In this document: piece after piece, positions 37,178 to 46,522 of the stretch
How positions within the stretch are numbered: position 1 is the first letter of the stretch
Layout: every line of letters starts with the position of its first letter
Source: JAEULH01 sp963746275
GTDB taxonomy: Bacteria; Pseudomonadota; Alphaproteobacteria; Rhodospirillales; Defluviicoccaceae
Assembly: GCA_963746275.1 (NCBI GenBank)
Contig: CAVVAX010000003.1
Location: forward strand, 9,804-73,803
DNA length: 64,000 nt
Direction: 5' to 3'
Program-made: the position numbers and the translations under genes
Notes under the pieces: generated by a model
The model's input: only the letters and a program-made list of their open reading frames with translations
The model's database searches: none
What the model was told of the DNA's origin: nothing

Positions 37178-37325
37178 GATCTGCCCTCAGCCGTCTGAAC
37201 CGTGCGGCGTCGGCTGGCGCAAGCCGCCGGCCGTGCCGCCGCCGGCCGGGCCGAGCCCGACCGGCGCCTTCCCCCTCGTTGACCCCTGCTAATGCCGTCC
37301 TATCTCGGAACGCTCTCATTCGTCA

Positions 37326-37397
37326 CCCCCGGACTCATGTTCTGACTTGTTCCGGGGGTCCACCTCACGCGTGGATGGCCGTGACGAGCACGGCCAT
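37326..37397. repeat. Paired hairpins in the ccoP-ccoG gap
   Basis: CCCCCGGA (37326-37333) pairs with TCCGGGGG (37351-37358), and ATGGCCGTG (37375-37383) pairs perfectly with CACGGCCAT (37389-37397). With the dispersed repeat at 37430-37507 they fill most of the 358 bp between ccoG and ccoP, in which no gene is seen. Such hairpins could stabilise ccoNOQP mRNA or end it. Confidence 0.6.
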
Positions 37398-37429
37398 GAC
37401 GCCTGAAAGCGTCGTTCCCTTTTCGGCGC

Positions 37430-37507
37430 CGTCATCGCGACCGCGAAGCGGCGTGGCGATCCAGAGAGACTGGGTTGCTTCGTCGGCTTCGCCTCCTCGC
37501 AATGACG
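37430..37507. repeat. Dispersed 80-85 bp palindromic repeat, copy 4
   Basis: Same element as 709-793, slightly shorter in the middle (CGTCATCGCGACCGCGAAG..CTCCTCGCAATGACG). It lies just downstream of ccoP. Confidence 0.75.
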
Positions 37508-37535
37508 CTACCCGGTGGTTCCTTGCTCCTGCCCG

Positions 37536-38405
37536 TTACTGGCCGCCGCCCAGCGAGTGCACGTAGACCGCGACCTGCTTGATCTCCGCCTCGCTGAGGC
37601 GCGCGTCCCAAGGCGGCATGACGCCGTGGCGCGGCCGGGTGATCTGGCGGACGACCTCGTCTTTGGAGCCGCCGTAGAGCCAGATCTTGTCGCTCAGGTT
37701 GGGCGCGCCGAGCTCCTCGTTGCCGCGGCCGAGGTCCCCATGACAGGCAACGCAGTTCTCGGCGAAGATCTGCGCCCCTTCTGGATTGTCGTCGGCCGCG
37801 CCGGACAGCGCGAGCACGTGCTGGGTGACGGCCGCCACCTGCGGCGGCGTCAGCACGCCATCGGCGCCGAAAGCCGGCATCTCCGAGATGCGCGCCTCCG
37901 GGTGAGCGCCGTTGCGGATGCCATGGGCGATGGTGCTGTGGATCGCCTCCAGGCTGCCGCCCCAGATCCAGTCGTCGTCGACCAGCGCCGGGTAGCCGCC
38001 CGGCCGGCCGGTGGCGCCGGTGCCGTGGCAGGGAGCGCAGTTGTTGGCGAAGACGGCCCGGCCGCCGACGGTCGCGATCTGCAACAGGTCGGGGTCGTTC
38101 ACGATCTCCTCCATCGGCGACGCCTCGATCTGCGCGACCCAGTGCGCCCGGTCCGCCGCGGCCTCGGCGATGCGCTCGCGAACCACCTCGCGCGACGAGT
38201 AGCCGAGGAGCCCCTGTGTGAAGCCGTTGAACCACGGCCACGCGGGATAGAGGATGCTGTAGACGACGGCGAAGACGATGCTGGCATAGAAGACGTACAG
38301 CCACCACTTCGGCAGCGGCGTGTTCAGCTCGCGGATGCCGTCCCACTCGTGGCCCGTCGTCTCGGTGCCGGTCAGGACGTCGAACTCTTTTTCTTGCGCC
38401 ATCAT
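37536..38405 (-). CDS. ccoP: cbb3-type cytochrome c oxidase subunit III, dihaem CcoP
   Basis: The 289-residue protein has an N-terminal span (WWLYVFYASIVFAVVYSILYP, about 33-53) and two c-type cytochrome domains, with haem sites CAPCHGTGATG and CVACHGDLG and distal methionines in EMPAFGADGVLTPPQ and GVMPPWDARLSEAE. It passes electrons from soluble cytochrome c or the bc1 complex to the oxidase core. It starts at the ATGATG at 38405, overlapping the ccoQ stop. Length and motifs are normal. Confidence 0.96.
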   Translation of the reverse strand: MMAQEKEFDVLTGTETTGHEWDGIRELNTPLPKWWLYVFYASIVFAVVYSILYPAWPWFNGFTQGLLGYSSREVVRERIAEAAADRAHWVAQIEASPMEEIVNDPDLLQIATVGGRAVFANNCAPCHGTGATGRPGGYPALVDDDWIWGGSLEAIHSTIAHGIRNGAHPEARISEMPAFGADGVLTPPQVAAVTQHVLALSGAADDNPEGAQIFAENCVACHGDLGRGNEELGAPNLSDKIWLYGGSKDEVVRQITRPRHGVMPPWDARLSEAEIKQVAVYVHSLGGGQ

Positions 38406-38563
38406 CGTCCTCCCTCGTCATCCCTGAACGGGATGCGAGCAGCGTCTTCGAAGCGTTTCTTGTTCTTCGGCCGGTAGGCGAAGAACACGACCGCCGCGAA
38501 CAGAATGATCAACCACACGACCCAGTAGGGCCGCAGCGCTTCCCAAACCGCCTGCAGGTCCAC
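38402..38563 (-). CDS. ccoQ: cbb3-type oxidase small subunit CcoQ
   Basis: The short frame between ccoO and ccoP encodes 53 residues: MDLQAVWEALRPYW, one span VVWLIILFAAVVFFAYRP, then a basic and acidic tail KNKKRFEDAARIPFRDD. This is the usual FixQ form that stabilises the oxidase complex. The GTG at 38563 has GAGGAG seven bases upstream; a GTG two codons earlier is too close to that site. Its TGA overlaps the ATG of ccoP. Confidence 0.9.
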   Translation of the reverse strand: MDLQAVWEALRPYWVVWLIILFAAVVFFAYRPKNKKRFEDAARIPFRDDEGGR

Positions 38564-38574
38564 GGCCACGCTCC

Positions 38575-39297
38575 TCAGCGGAAACTCGGGTTGGCCTGGT
38601 ACTGGCTGAAGTCGACGAGGGTGCCCAGCATCTGCAGGTAGGCGATGACGGCATCAAGCTCGGTGATCCGGCTCGGGTCGCCGTCGAAGTCGCCGACGAC
38701 GGCCTTGGGATAGCGGCCGATCAGTGCATCCGTGTCGCCGTTCTCGCTGCCGGCCTGGGCAACGAGATCGGCCCCGGCCTGGGCGATGTCCTCGTCGGAG
38801 TAGGGCACACCGGTGATCCTGAGCGCCTTCATGTGCTCGCCGATATCGCCAGACTTGAGCTCCTTCCGGGCGAGGAAGCCGTAGGGCGGCATCACCGACT
38901 CCGGCACCACCGCGCGCGGGTCGATGAGGTGCAGGGCATGCCAATCGTTGGAGTACTTGCCGCCGACCCGGGCAAGGTCCGGCCCCGTCCGCTTCGAGCC
39001 CCACTGGAACGGATGGTCGTACATGCTCTCCGCGGCCAGGCTGTAATGGCCGTAGCGCTCGTCCTCGTCGCGGAAGACGCGGATCATCTGGCTGTGGCAG
39101 GTGTAGCAGCCCTCGCGGACGTAAATGTTGCGCCCGGCAAGCTCCAGCGGAGCATAAGGGCGGACCCCTTCGACCTTCTCGATCGTCTGCTCCATGGTGA
39201 ACAGCGGAACGAGCTGCACCAGGCCGCCGATGGCCACCGTGATCAGCACGGCGACGCTGAGGATGATGACGTTCTTCTCGAATAGGCCGTGGTTCAT
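38575..39297 (-). CDS. ccoO: cbb3-type cytochrome c oxidase subunit II, monohaem CcoO
   Basis: The 240-residue protein has an N-terminal anchor (VIILSVAVLITVAIGGLVQLVPLF region) and one haem c site in YVREGCYTCHSQMIRVFRDE, with RTGPDLARVGGKYSNDWH and VMPPYGFLARKEL also typical. The start at 39297 (MNHGLFEKN) follows GGAGGGCGGGATC. It ends only 11 bp before ccoQ. Confidence 0.96.
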   Translation of the reverse strand: MNHGLFEKNVIILSVAVLITVAIGGLVQLVPLFTMEQTIEKVEGVRPYAPLELAGRNIYVREGCYTCHSQMIRVFRDEDERYGHYSLAAESMYDHPFQWGSKRTGPDLARVGGKYSNDWHALHLIDPRAVVPESVMPPYGFLARKELKSGDIGEHMKALRITGVPYSDEDIAQAGADLVAQAGSENGDTDALIGRYPKAVVGDFDGDPSRITELDAVIAYLQMLGTLVDFSQYQANPSFR

Positions 39298-39365
39298 GAT
39301 CCCGCCCTCCATCCTACTCGGCTGCGCCGGCGGCCACCGCCGGGCCCGCCCGCTCGCCCGGCCGC

Positions 39366-40802
39366 TCAAAAGCAGCTTCGCGTGCGAAGCTCGCCGCGGA
39401 CGGTGCGGACCAGGTTGTAGACCATGATCAGCGAGCCGATGAGGAAGAGCAGGCCGCCGGTGGCCCGGATGACGTAGTAGGGGTGCATGGCCTCGACCGT
39501 CTCGATGAACGAGTACTGGAGGAAGCCGAGGCTGTCGTAGGCCCGCCACATCAGCCCCTGCATGATCCCGGAGATCCACATCGCGGTGATGTAGAGGACG
39601 ATGCCGATCGTCGAGATCCAGAAGTGGTAGGTGACGAGGCGCAGCGAGTAGAGCCGCGGCCGGTCCCAGAGGCGCGGGACGAGGAAGTACACGGCGCCGA
39701 AGCTGATCATCGCCACCCAACCGAGGGCGCCGGAGTGGACGTGGCCGATGGTCCAGTCGGTGTAGTGGCTGAGCGAGTTGACCGCCTTGATCGACATCAT
39801 CGGCCCCTCAAAGGTGCTCATCCCGTAGAAGGCGACCGAGACGACGAGGAAGCGCAAGATCGGGTCGGTGCGGAGCTTGTCCCAGGCGCCGGACAGGGTC
39901 ATGACGCCGTTGATCATGCCGCCCCAGGACGGCATCCACAGCACCACGGAGAACACCATGCCCAGCGTCTGCGCCCAGTCGGGCAGGGCGGTGTAGTGGA
40001 GGTGGTGCGGCCCGGCCCAGATGTAGATGAAGATCAGGGTCCAGAAGTGGACGATGCTGAGCCGGTAGGAATAGACCGGCCGCTCGGCCTGTTTCGGAAT
40101 GAAGTAGTACATCATCCCGAGGAAGCCGGCGGTCAGGAAGAAGCCGACGGCGTTGTGCCCGTACCACCACTGGGTCATCGCGTCCTGGACGCCGGACCAG
40201 ACGACGTAGCTCTTGCTGCCGAAGATCGAGACCGGGATCGCCAGGTTGTTGACGATGTGCAGCATCGCCACGGTGATGATGAAGGCGAGGTAGAACCAGT
40301 TGGCGACGTAGATGTGCGGCTCCTTGCGCCGCATGATCGTGCCGACGAAGCAAACGAGGTAGGCGACCCAGACGATGGTCAGAAGCACGTCGACGTACCA
40401 CTCGGGCTCGGCGTACTCCTTGCTCTGGGTGATGCCGAGGACGTAGCCCAGCGCGGCGAGGACGATGACCGTCTGGTAGCCCCAGAACAGGAAGTTCCCG
40501 AGCGCGGCGCCGCCAAACAGGGGCGCGCGGCAGGTTCGCTGGACGACGTAGAGCGAGGTGCCGATCAGGGCGTTGCCGCCGAAGGCGAAGATCACCGCCG
40601 AGGTGTGCACCGGCCGCAGCCGGCCGAAGGTCGTCCACTCCAGGTCCAGGTTGAGGATCGGGAAGGCGAGCTGGAAGGCGATGTAGGTCCCGACCAGGAA
40701 GCCGGCCACGCCCCAGAACACCGTGGCGATGACGAACTTCCGGACGACCTCGTCCTCGTAAAGGCTCGGACTCAGCGCCCTCGCCGCGACCGCTTGGCTC
40801 AT
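39366..40802 (-). CDS. ccoN: cbb3-type cytochrome c oxidase subunit I CcoN
   Basis: The catalytic haem b/b3-CuB subunit has about 478 residues and twelve or more spans. It keeps the low-spin haem ligand in GRLRPVHTSAVIFAFGGN, the CuB and haem ligands in WWYGHNAVGFFLTAG and WAGPHHLHYTALPDWAQ, and GHVHSGALGWVAMI. It starts at the ATG at 40802, after a GGAG. As written it ends RGELRTRSCF. One base change near 39385 would open a longer tail (REAAFERPGERAG..) to a TAG at 39314, 16 bp before ccoO, so the C-terminus may be misread. It is the first gene of the locus and the likely point of oxygen control. Confidence 0.96.
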   Translation of the reverse strand: MSQAVAARALSPSLYEDEVVRKFVIATVFWGVAGFLVGTYIAFQLAFPILNLDLEWTTFGRLRPVHTSAVIFAFGGNALIGTSLYVVQRTCRAPLFGGAALGNFLFWGYQTVIVLAALGYVLGITQSKEYAEPEWYVDVLLTIVWVAYLVCFVGTIMRRKEPHIYVANWFYLAFIITVAMLHIVNNLAIPVSIFGSKSYVVWSGVQDAMTQWWYGHNAVGFFLTAGFLGMMYYFIPKQAERPVYSYRLSIVHFWTLIFIYIWAGPHHLHYTALPDWAQTLGMVFSVVLWMPSWGGMINGVMTLSGAWDKLRTDPILRFLVVSVAFYGMSTFEGPMMSIKAVNSLSHYTDWTIGHVHSGALGWVAMISFGAVYFLVPRLWDRPRLYSLRLVTYHFWISTIGIVLYITAMWISGIMQGLMWRAYDSLGFLQYSFIETVEAMHPYYVIRATGGLLFLIGSLIMVYNLVRTVRGELRTRSCF

Positions 40803-41315
40803 GACACGCTCCACACCCGCTTTCTCCGGCGACCGACGCAAGCGGCACGCCGCTCTTCTGATTAGAACAAATCCAATAAGAATAGAAGGAAATATTCGGC
40901 GGCGGAGTGGCGCAAGCGTGCGCCAAAATGGGAACCGCGGGCGAATGTCCTAGAAGAACACTAGGTTTCGGCAAAGGCGCCGCGATGCCCCTCCTGTCTA
41001 TTAGAAGTTCCGCATGCTAGGAGGCAAGGCCAATCATGTCAACCGGCTAGCAGCGATCGGCCAGCGATCGGAGAGGCTGGGCCGGCCCTCGCGGTGCGGT
41101 TGCCCCGGGGTCCTGGATGTTCGCCGTGTTGCTCATAACGCAAATCATTCTTAGTCTTTACTTCCGTTTCGCTTGCTGGGACCGCCCATCAACCGCGTGG
41201 CCGCGGTAAGCAGCTGGCGACCGGCGCGCGCCCGCATCGGGCTTTGCCGCGGCCCGGCGCCGGCGCTAAGCTGTCTTGGCGACGTAACGAAGCGAGGAGA
41301 GGGGGACGCGCGGCC
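40803..41315. other. Control region between ccoN and ggt, no gene seen
   Basis: About 510 bp separate the divergent ccoN and ggt. The part next to ccoN (40858-40895) is AT-rich and probably holds its promoter. I looked for an FNR-type TTGAT-N4-ATCAA and found none that fits. A short palindrome, CCTAG-N7-CTAGG, lies at 40949-40965, and a second AT-rich patch at 41130-41170 may serve ggt. Confidence 0.4.
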
Positions 41316-43080
41316 ATGACTATCGCTGCCTTATCGCTGGTCCGTGTCGGCCGCGCCTGCTGCTGGCCGCGCTCATGCTCTCGCTGCTTGCGGGTTGTGC
41401 GGTGTTCGATCGGCAGGCTCGGCCGGAGGCGGCGCCGCGCCGAAGCGAGTCTGGTGCGCGCCGACGACTACATGATCGTAGCCGCGCATCCGCTCGCCGC
41501 CGAGGCCGGCCGGGACGTGCTCGCGGCCGGCGGCAGCGCAGTCGACGCGGCGATCGCGGCGCAGATGGTGCTCACCCTGGTCGAGCCGCAGTCCTCAGGC
41601 ATCGGCGGCGGCGGCTTCCTGCTTCATTACAACGCAAAGACGCGCAAGCTCGTCGCCTACGACGGCCGGGAGACGGCGCCGGCCTCGGCGCGGCCCGGCA
41701 TGTTCCTCGACGCCAGCGGCAAGCCCAGGGGCTTCGACGACGCCGTCGTCGGCGGCCTCTCGGTCGGCGTGCCCGGCGCTGGTTCGCATGCTGGCGCTGG
41801 CGCATGAGGACGCGGGCGTGCTGCCGTGGGCGGACCTGTTCGCCCCGGCTATCGCCCTTGCCGAGCAAGGGTTCGCCGTCTCGCCGCGGCTGCATCAAGC
41901 CATTGCCGCAGACAAGCACCTCAAGACCTTCGCCCCGGCCGCGAGGTACTTCTACGCGCCGGGCGGCGAGCCGCTGCCGCCGGGCGCGCTTCTGCGCAAT
42001 CTTGAGCTGGCGGCGACGCTGCGGGCCATTGCTCAGGGCGGCTCGCAAGCCTTCTACACCGGCCCGATCGCGGCCGACATCGCCAGCACTGTCAGCACCG
42101 CGCAGCGGAACCCCGCGGCCATGACCAAGGCGGACATCGCCGGCTACCGCGCCATCCGGCGCGAGGCTTTATGCCTCGACTACCGGGCCCGGCGGGTCTG
42201 CGGGATGCCCCCGCCGTCCTCCGGCGGCATCGCCACGCTGCAGATCCTGGGCCTGCTGCGCGGCTTCGACATGCGGGGGCGCGGCGCCGGCTCCGCCGCC
42301 TCCGCCCATCGCCTGGCGGAAGCGAGCCGGCTCGCCTTCGCCGACCGCAACGCCTACATCGGCGACCCCAAGTTCGCCGCCGTGCCCACCGCGGGGCTCC
42401 TTGATCCGGACTACCTCTCCCGCCGGGCCCGCCTGATCGGCCCGCGCGCGGCCGAAGGCGAGGTGGCGCCCGGCCGCCCGGTCGGCGTGCTCGCCATCGC
42501 CGCCGGCGCGGCGGAACCTCCGCGCCCACCCTCCACCACGCACCTCAGCGTCGCCGACGCTGCCGGCAACGTCGTCTCGATGACCAGCAGCGTCGAGGGG
42601 CCCTTCGGCTCCCGGCTCATGGTCCGCGGCTTCGTCCTCAACAACCAGCTCACCGACTTCTCGTTCAAGCCGGAGGTGGACGGCAAGCCGGTCGCCAACC
42701 GCGCCGAACCCGGCAAGCGGCCCCGCAGCTCGATGGCGCCGACGATCGTCTTCGCCGACGACGGCCGGCCGATCCTCGCCACCGGCTCGCCCGGCGGCTC
42801 GCGGATCATCGGCTACGTCACGAAGTCGCTGCTGGCGACGCTCGACTGGGGGCTGGACATCGCCGAAGCGGTCAGCCTCGGCAACATCGTCAACCGGGAC
42901 GGCCCGACGGAGCTCGAAGCCGGGACCGAGGCCGCGGCCCTGGCCGAGGATCTGGAAGCGCTCGGCCACGAGGTCGTGATCGGCGGGCTGGAGAGCGGGC
43001 TGAACGCGATCGCCTTGACGCGGGCGGGGCTGGAAGGCGCCGCCGATCCCAGGCGCGAGGGCGCCGCGCTCGGCAACTGA
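41316..43080 (+). CDS. ggt: Gamma-glutamyltransferase, predicted lipoprotein (several frame breaks)
   Basis: GGT cleaves glutathione and other gamma-glutamyl compounds and self-processes into two chains. The conserved body is LAAEAGRDVLAAGGSAVDAAIA, QSSGIGGGGFLLHY and YDGRETAPASA, then in another frame LALAHEDAGVLPWADLFAPA, MPPPSSGGIATLQILGLLR and the processing site PSTTHLSVADAAGNVVS with the threonine nucleophile, then LNNQLTDFS and RPRSSMAPTIVF. A lipobox LSLLAGCAVF is visible in yet another frame near 41375-41400. Breaks lie near 41350, 41440 and 41780. Restored length is about 586 residues. It would be lipid-anchored in the periplasm. Confidence 0.8.
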
Positions 43081-43156
43081 AGGGCAGCACGCGGTGGCTT
43101 CGCGTTGAGCCCGGGGCGCGCGCGGTCTACAAGGGCGCTCCCTGCATCGGACGGTC

Positions 43157-44359
43157 ATGTCAGCCTCGCTCCTCGTCCGCGCCCGCGCATCTACCTGCTT
43201 CCCGGCCGCGACAAGCGGATCGGCCACGGCCACCCTTGGGCCTACTCCAACGAGATCCGCATGGACGCGGAGGCGAAGGCGCTGCCACCCGGAACGATCG
43301 CGAGCCTGCACCGGGTCGACGGCAAGCCGATGGGCGTCGGGAGCTTCAGCCCGCACGCGCTGATCGCCTTCCGCGTCTTTGACCGGGAGGCGCAATGCGA
43401 TCTCGACGCCGGCTTCATCGAGGCGAAGCTTCGCCGCGCCTTGGACTTGCGCCGGCGGCTGTTCGCCGAGCCGTTCTACCGGCTGATCCACGCTGAAGCC
43501 GACGGCATTCCCGGCCTGGTCGTCGACCGGTTCGGCACGGCCGTCGTCGTCCAGGCCAACACCGCCGGCGCCGATGCCCTCACCGACGCGGTTCTGGCGG
43601 CGCTCGATGCGGTGCTGGCTCCGGAGACCATCGTCCTGCGCAACGATTCGCCGGCCCGGGCGAACGAGGGCCTTGCGCGGTCGGTTTCGCTGGCGAAGGG
43701 CCGCCTTGAAGGGCCGGTCGAGATCCGCGAGAACGGCATCGTCTACGCCGCCGACCTGCTCGCCGGGCAAAAGACGGGCTGGTTCTTCGACCAGCGCGAC
43801 AACCGCGCCTTCGTCGCCAAGCTCGCCCGCGGCGGCCGGATGCTCGACGCCTACTGCCATAGCGGCGGTTTCGCCGTCGCCGCTGTGGCAGCGGGCGCCG
43901 ACGCCGTCCTCGGGATCGACTCCTCGGAAGCCGGCGCTGGCGCTGGCTTCGCGCTCGGCGGCGGCAAACAAGCTCGCCGACCGCTGCAGCTTCCGCCGCG
44001 CCCAGGTGTTCGAGGCTCTCGAAGGGCTGGGCGCCGAGCGGGAGCGCTTCTCGGTGGTCGTCGCTGACCCGCCGGCGTTCGTCAAATCGCGCAAGGACCT
44101 CGCCACCGGCCTGCGCGGCTACCGGAAGATGGCGCGGCTGGCGGCGGCGCTGGTTTCGCCGGGCGGGATCCTGTTCGTCGCCTCGTGCTCGCACAACGTC
44201 GATCCCGCGGCCTTCACCGCCGAGGTGGTGCGCGGCCTCGCCGCGGCCGGGCGCAGCGGCCGCATCATCCGCGCCGCCGGCGCCGCCCCCGACCATCCGG
44301 TGCATCCGCACCTCCCCGAGAGCGCCTACCTCAAGACGCTGACGCTGCACCTCGATTAG
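43157..44359 (+). CDS. rlmI: 23S rRNA m5C1962 methyltransferase RlmI-like (frame breaks)
   Basis: This SAM-dependent methyltransferase has an N-terminal PUA-like domain (IYLLPGRDKRIGHGHPWAYSNEI) and a Rossmann domain with LLAGQKTGWFFDQRDNR, MLDAYCHSGGFAVAAVAAG and, after one extra G near 43940, FSVVVADPPAFVKSRKDL and LFVASCSHNVDPAAF. These identify the RlmI/YccW group, which methylates C1962 of 23S rRNA. The best start is the ATG at 43157 after GGACGG, but it needs one base change near 43185 to reach the PUA frame. A longer in-frame upstream start exists without support. Restored length is about 400 residues. Confidence 0.82.
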
Positions 44360-44496
44360 GGCTCCGGTCCGCAGCCCGCGCCCCCGGACGCGATCCCCCG
44401 TGCTATAGTTCCGCGGATCTTGATGTTTTCGCATCGGAGGCAGGGCGGCGGCCGTAGCCGGCCGATCGGGGGGCGACGAGGGCAAAGGGGGGGCGA

Positions 44497-46137
44497 ATGG
44501 AGCTGCACGAGCGCGACTACCTCCACGACGTCCTCATCCTGCTCGTCGCCCTGCTCGCGTTCGTGCCGATCTTCCAGCGGCTCCGGATCGGGGTGGTGCT
44601 GGCCTATCTTGCCGCCGGCATCGTCATCGGCCCGTCGCTGCTGGGCCTGTTCGCCGGCGGCGAGGAGACGAACACTCTGGCCGAGCTCGGCATCGTCTTC
44701 CTGCTCTTCGCCGTCGGGCTTGAGGTCAGCAACGAGCGGCTGCGGCTGTTCGGCGTGCGCTCCTTTCTGCTCGCCGGCGCTCAGGTGTTCGTCACCACCG
44801 TCGTGCTGGCCGGCTGCGGCATCGCGCTGGGCCTGAGCCCGGCGGCTGCTCTCGTGGTCGGCGGCGCCTTGACCTTCTCGTCGTCCGCCGTCGTCTTCCA
44901 GATCTTGAGCGAACGGGGGCAGATGACCGGCCAGTTCGCCCGTTCGGTCATCGCCATCCTGCTGGTCCAGGACCTGATGGTGGCGCCGATGATCGTAGTC
45001 ACGGCCGCGATCGGCAGCGCGCCCGACGCCCTGGCGATCCCGCTGGGCATGGCCGCGGCGAAATTTGGCCTGGTGCTGGTTGCCGTCGCCCTGTGCGAGC
45101 GGACCATCCTGAGGCCATTGTTGCGCTTCGCCGCCGAGACCGGCGCGCCGGAGGTCTTCACCGGCCTGACCCTGCTTCTCGTCTTAGGGATTGGCTGGCT
45201 CACCGAGGAGGCCGGGCTTTCCATGGCTCTCGGCGCCTTCCTCGCCGGCAAGATGGTCGCCGACACCGAGTACCGGCATCAGGTCGCGGCCGACATCCAG
45301 CCGTTCCGCGGCCTGCTGCTCGGGCTGTTCTTCATGACCGTCGGCATGACCCTCGACCTGCGTTTCGCCGCCGAAAATGCCAGCAGGGTGATCACCCTGG
45401 TCATTGCCCTGATGGCGCTGAAGACGGCGATCTTGTTCGCTCTTGCTCTTGCCTTCTCGATGCCCCGCCCGCGGGCCCTGGCGCTGGCCGCACTGCTCTC
45501 GCAAGGCAGCGAATTCACCTTCGTCCTGCTGACGCTGGCGTTCCAGCGCAACCTTCTGGACGGCGACGCCCGGCAGGTGCTCACCATCGTCGTCGGCCTG
45601 TCAATGGCGCTGACCCCGCTCGGCGCCATGATCCTCTCCCGCTATGGGCCGAAGGCCCGGGAGGTCTCGCTGCTGGGCGATCTCGACCGCGAAAGCGGCG
45701 AGGCCAACAACCACGTCGTCATCGCCGGCTTCGGCCAGGTTGGCATGGCCGTCGCCCGCTATCTCGCCGGCGAGCATGTCCCGGTGCTGATCCTCGATCT
45801 CTCCCCGCGCCGAGTCCGCGCCAGCCGGGCGCGCAATCTGCCGGTGTTCTACGGCAACGCCGGGCGGACCGACATTCTCCGGGCGGCGCATCTGGATCGG
45901 GCGCACGCGCTGGTCGTGGCCGTCCCGGAAGCCGCGACGGCCGAGCAGATCACCATGGTGGCGCGGCGCACCGCGCCCGGGCTCAAGATCTACGTCCGTG
46001 CCCCCGACGAGGAGTGGATCGGCCGGATGCGGGCGGCCGGCGCCAACGCCGTCGTCATCGACGGCCTGACCACGGCCCTGGAACTGGCCGAGCGGGTAAT
46101 GCTGATCTACGCGCCCGGATCGCCCGCCGCGGCCTGA
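44497..46137 (+). CDS. Monovalent cation:proton antiporter with RCK domain (KefB/KefC-like)
   Basis: The 546-residue CPA2-family carrier has about twelve spans (VLIGPSLLGLFAGGEET-type loop, LFAVGLEVSNERLRLFG, LTFSSSAVVFQILSERGQMTG, FMTVGMTLDLRF) followed by a cytosolic TrkA-N/RCK nucleotide-binding domain (HVVIAGFGQVGMAVARYLAGE near residue 408). This set suits glutathione- or NAD-gated K+/H+ antiporters. No ancillary KefF/KefG gene lies nearby, so the substrate ion is not certain. The start follows GGGGGGGCGA at 44497. The reading frame is intact. Confidence 0.88.
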   Translation: MELHERDYLHDVLILLVALLAFVPIFQRLRIGVVLAYLAAGIVIGPSLLGLFAGGEETNTLAELGIVFLLFAVGLEVSNERLRLFGVRSFLLAGAQVFVTTVVLAGCGIALGLSPAAALVVGGALTFSSSAVVFQILSERGQMTGQFARSVIAILLVQDLMVAPMIVVTAAIGSAPDALAIPLGMAAAKFGLVLVAVALCERTILRPLLRFAAETGAPEVFTGLTLLLVLGIGWLTEEAGLSMALGAFLAGKMVADTEYRHQVAADIQPFRGLLLGLFFMTVGMTLDLRFAAENASRVITLVIALMALKTAILFALALAFSMPRPRALALAALLSQGSEFTFVLLTLAFQRNLLDGDARQVLTIVVGLSMALTPLGAMILSRYGPKAREVSLLGDLDRESGEANNHVVIAGFGQVGMAVARYLAGEHVPVLILDLSPRRVRASRARNLPVFYGNAGRTDILRAAHLDRAHALVVAVPEAATAEQITMVARRTAPGLKIYVRAPDEEWIGRMRAAGANAVVIDGLTTALELAERVMLIYAPGSPAAA

Positions 46138-46522
46138 TCACCGGCGTTGCCGGCATGACGCAGGCGGCAGACGGCAACCTCACAATGCTGTGGCGCAAAA
46201 ACAACAAAGCGGCAATGCTGCGCCGAGGCAAGCCTAGATGTAGTGGCTGAGGATTGTTACATGGAACTTAAGTGTCATTTTTTTGTTGCCCCCCTCGGAG
46301 GCAGTCCCTAAGCAGGTTGTTGTGCTTCTGGAGCAGGGGAACCGAGGCGCGCCGATGCTTCGTGTGTCGGTTTCGCCAGTCTGCGATTGCTTGTGCGGAC
46401 GGAGGCGATAGTGCTGATCGGGGCGAGCCAGGCGCGGACGCCGCTGACAGCGTAGGCACGACGACATCCCGGACACGGATCAATCACCGCACCCGCGGCC
46501 GCCGCGCAGAGAAAAGGACACG
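46138..46522. other. Gap before fabD with a poly-T tract, no gene seen
   Basis: About 385 bp without a convincing gene. The stretch at 46250-46292 is AT-rich with a seven-T run (GTGTCATTTTTTTGTTGCC) and may contain the fabD promoter or the end of the antiporter transcript. A minus-strand 80-codon frame crosses it but has no family resemblance. Confidence 0.4.

Noticed and set aside
40858..40900. FNR/Anr box controlling ccoN
   Set aside because: The best candidate, TTGTT-CTAA-TCAGA on the minus strand, fails the second half-site of TTGAT-N4-ATCAA.
46234..46476. 80-codon minus-strand frame before fabD
   Set aside because: No hydrophobic pattern, motif or ribosome site supports it, and it covers an AT-rich probable promoter.
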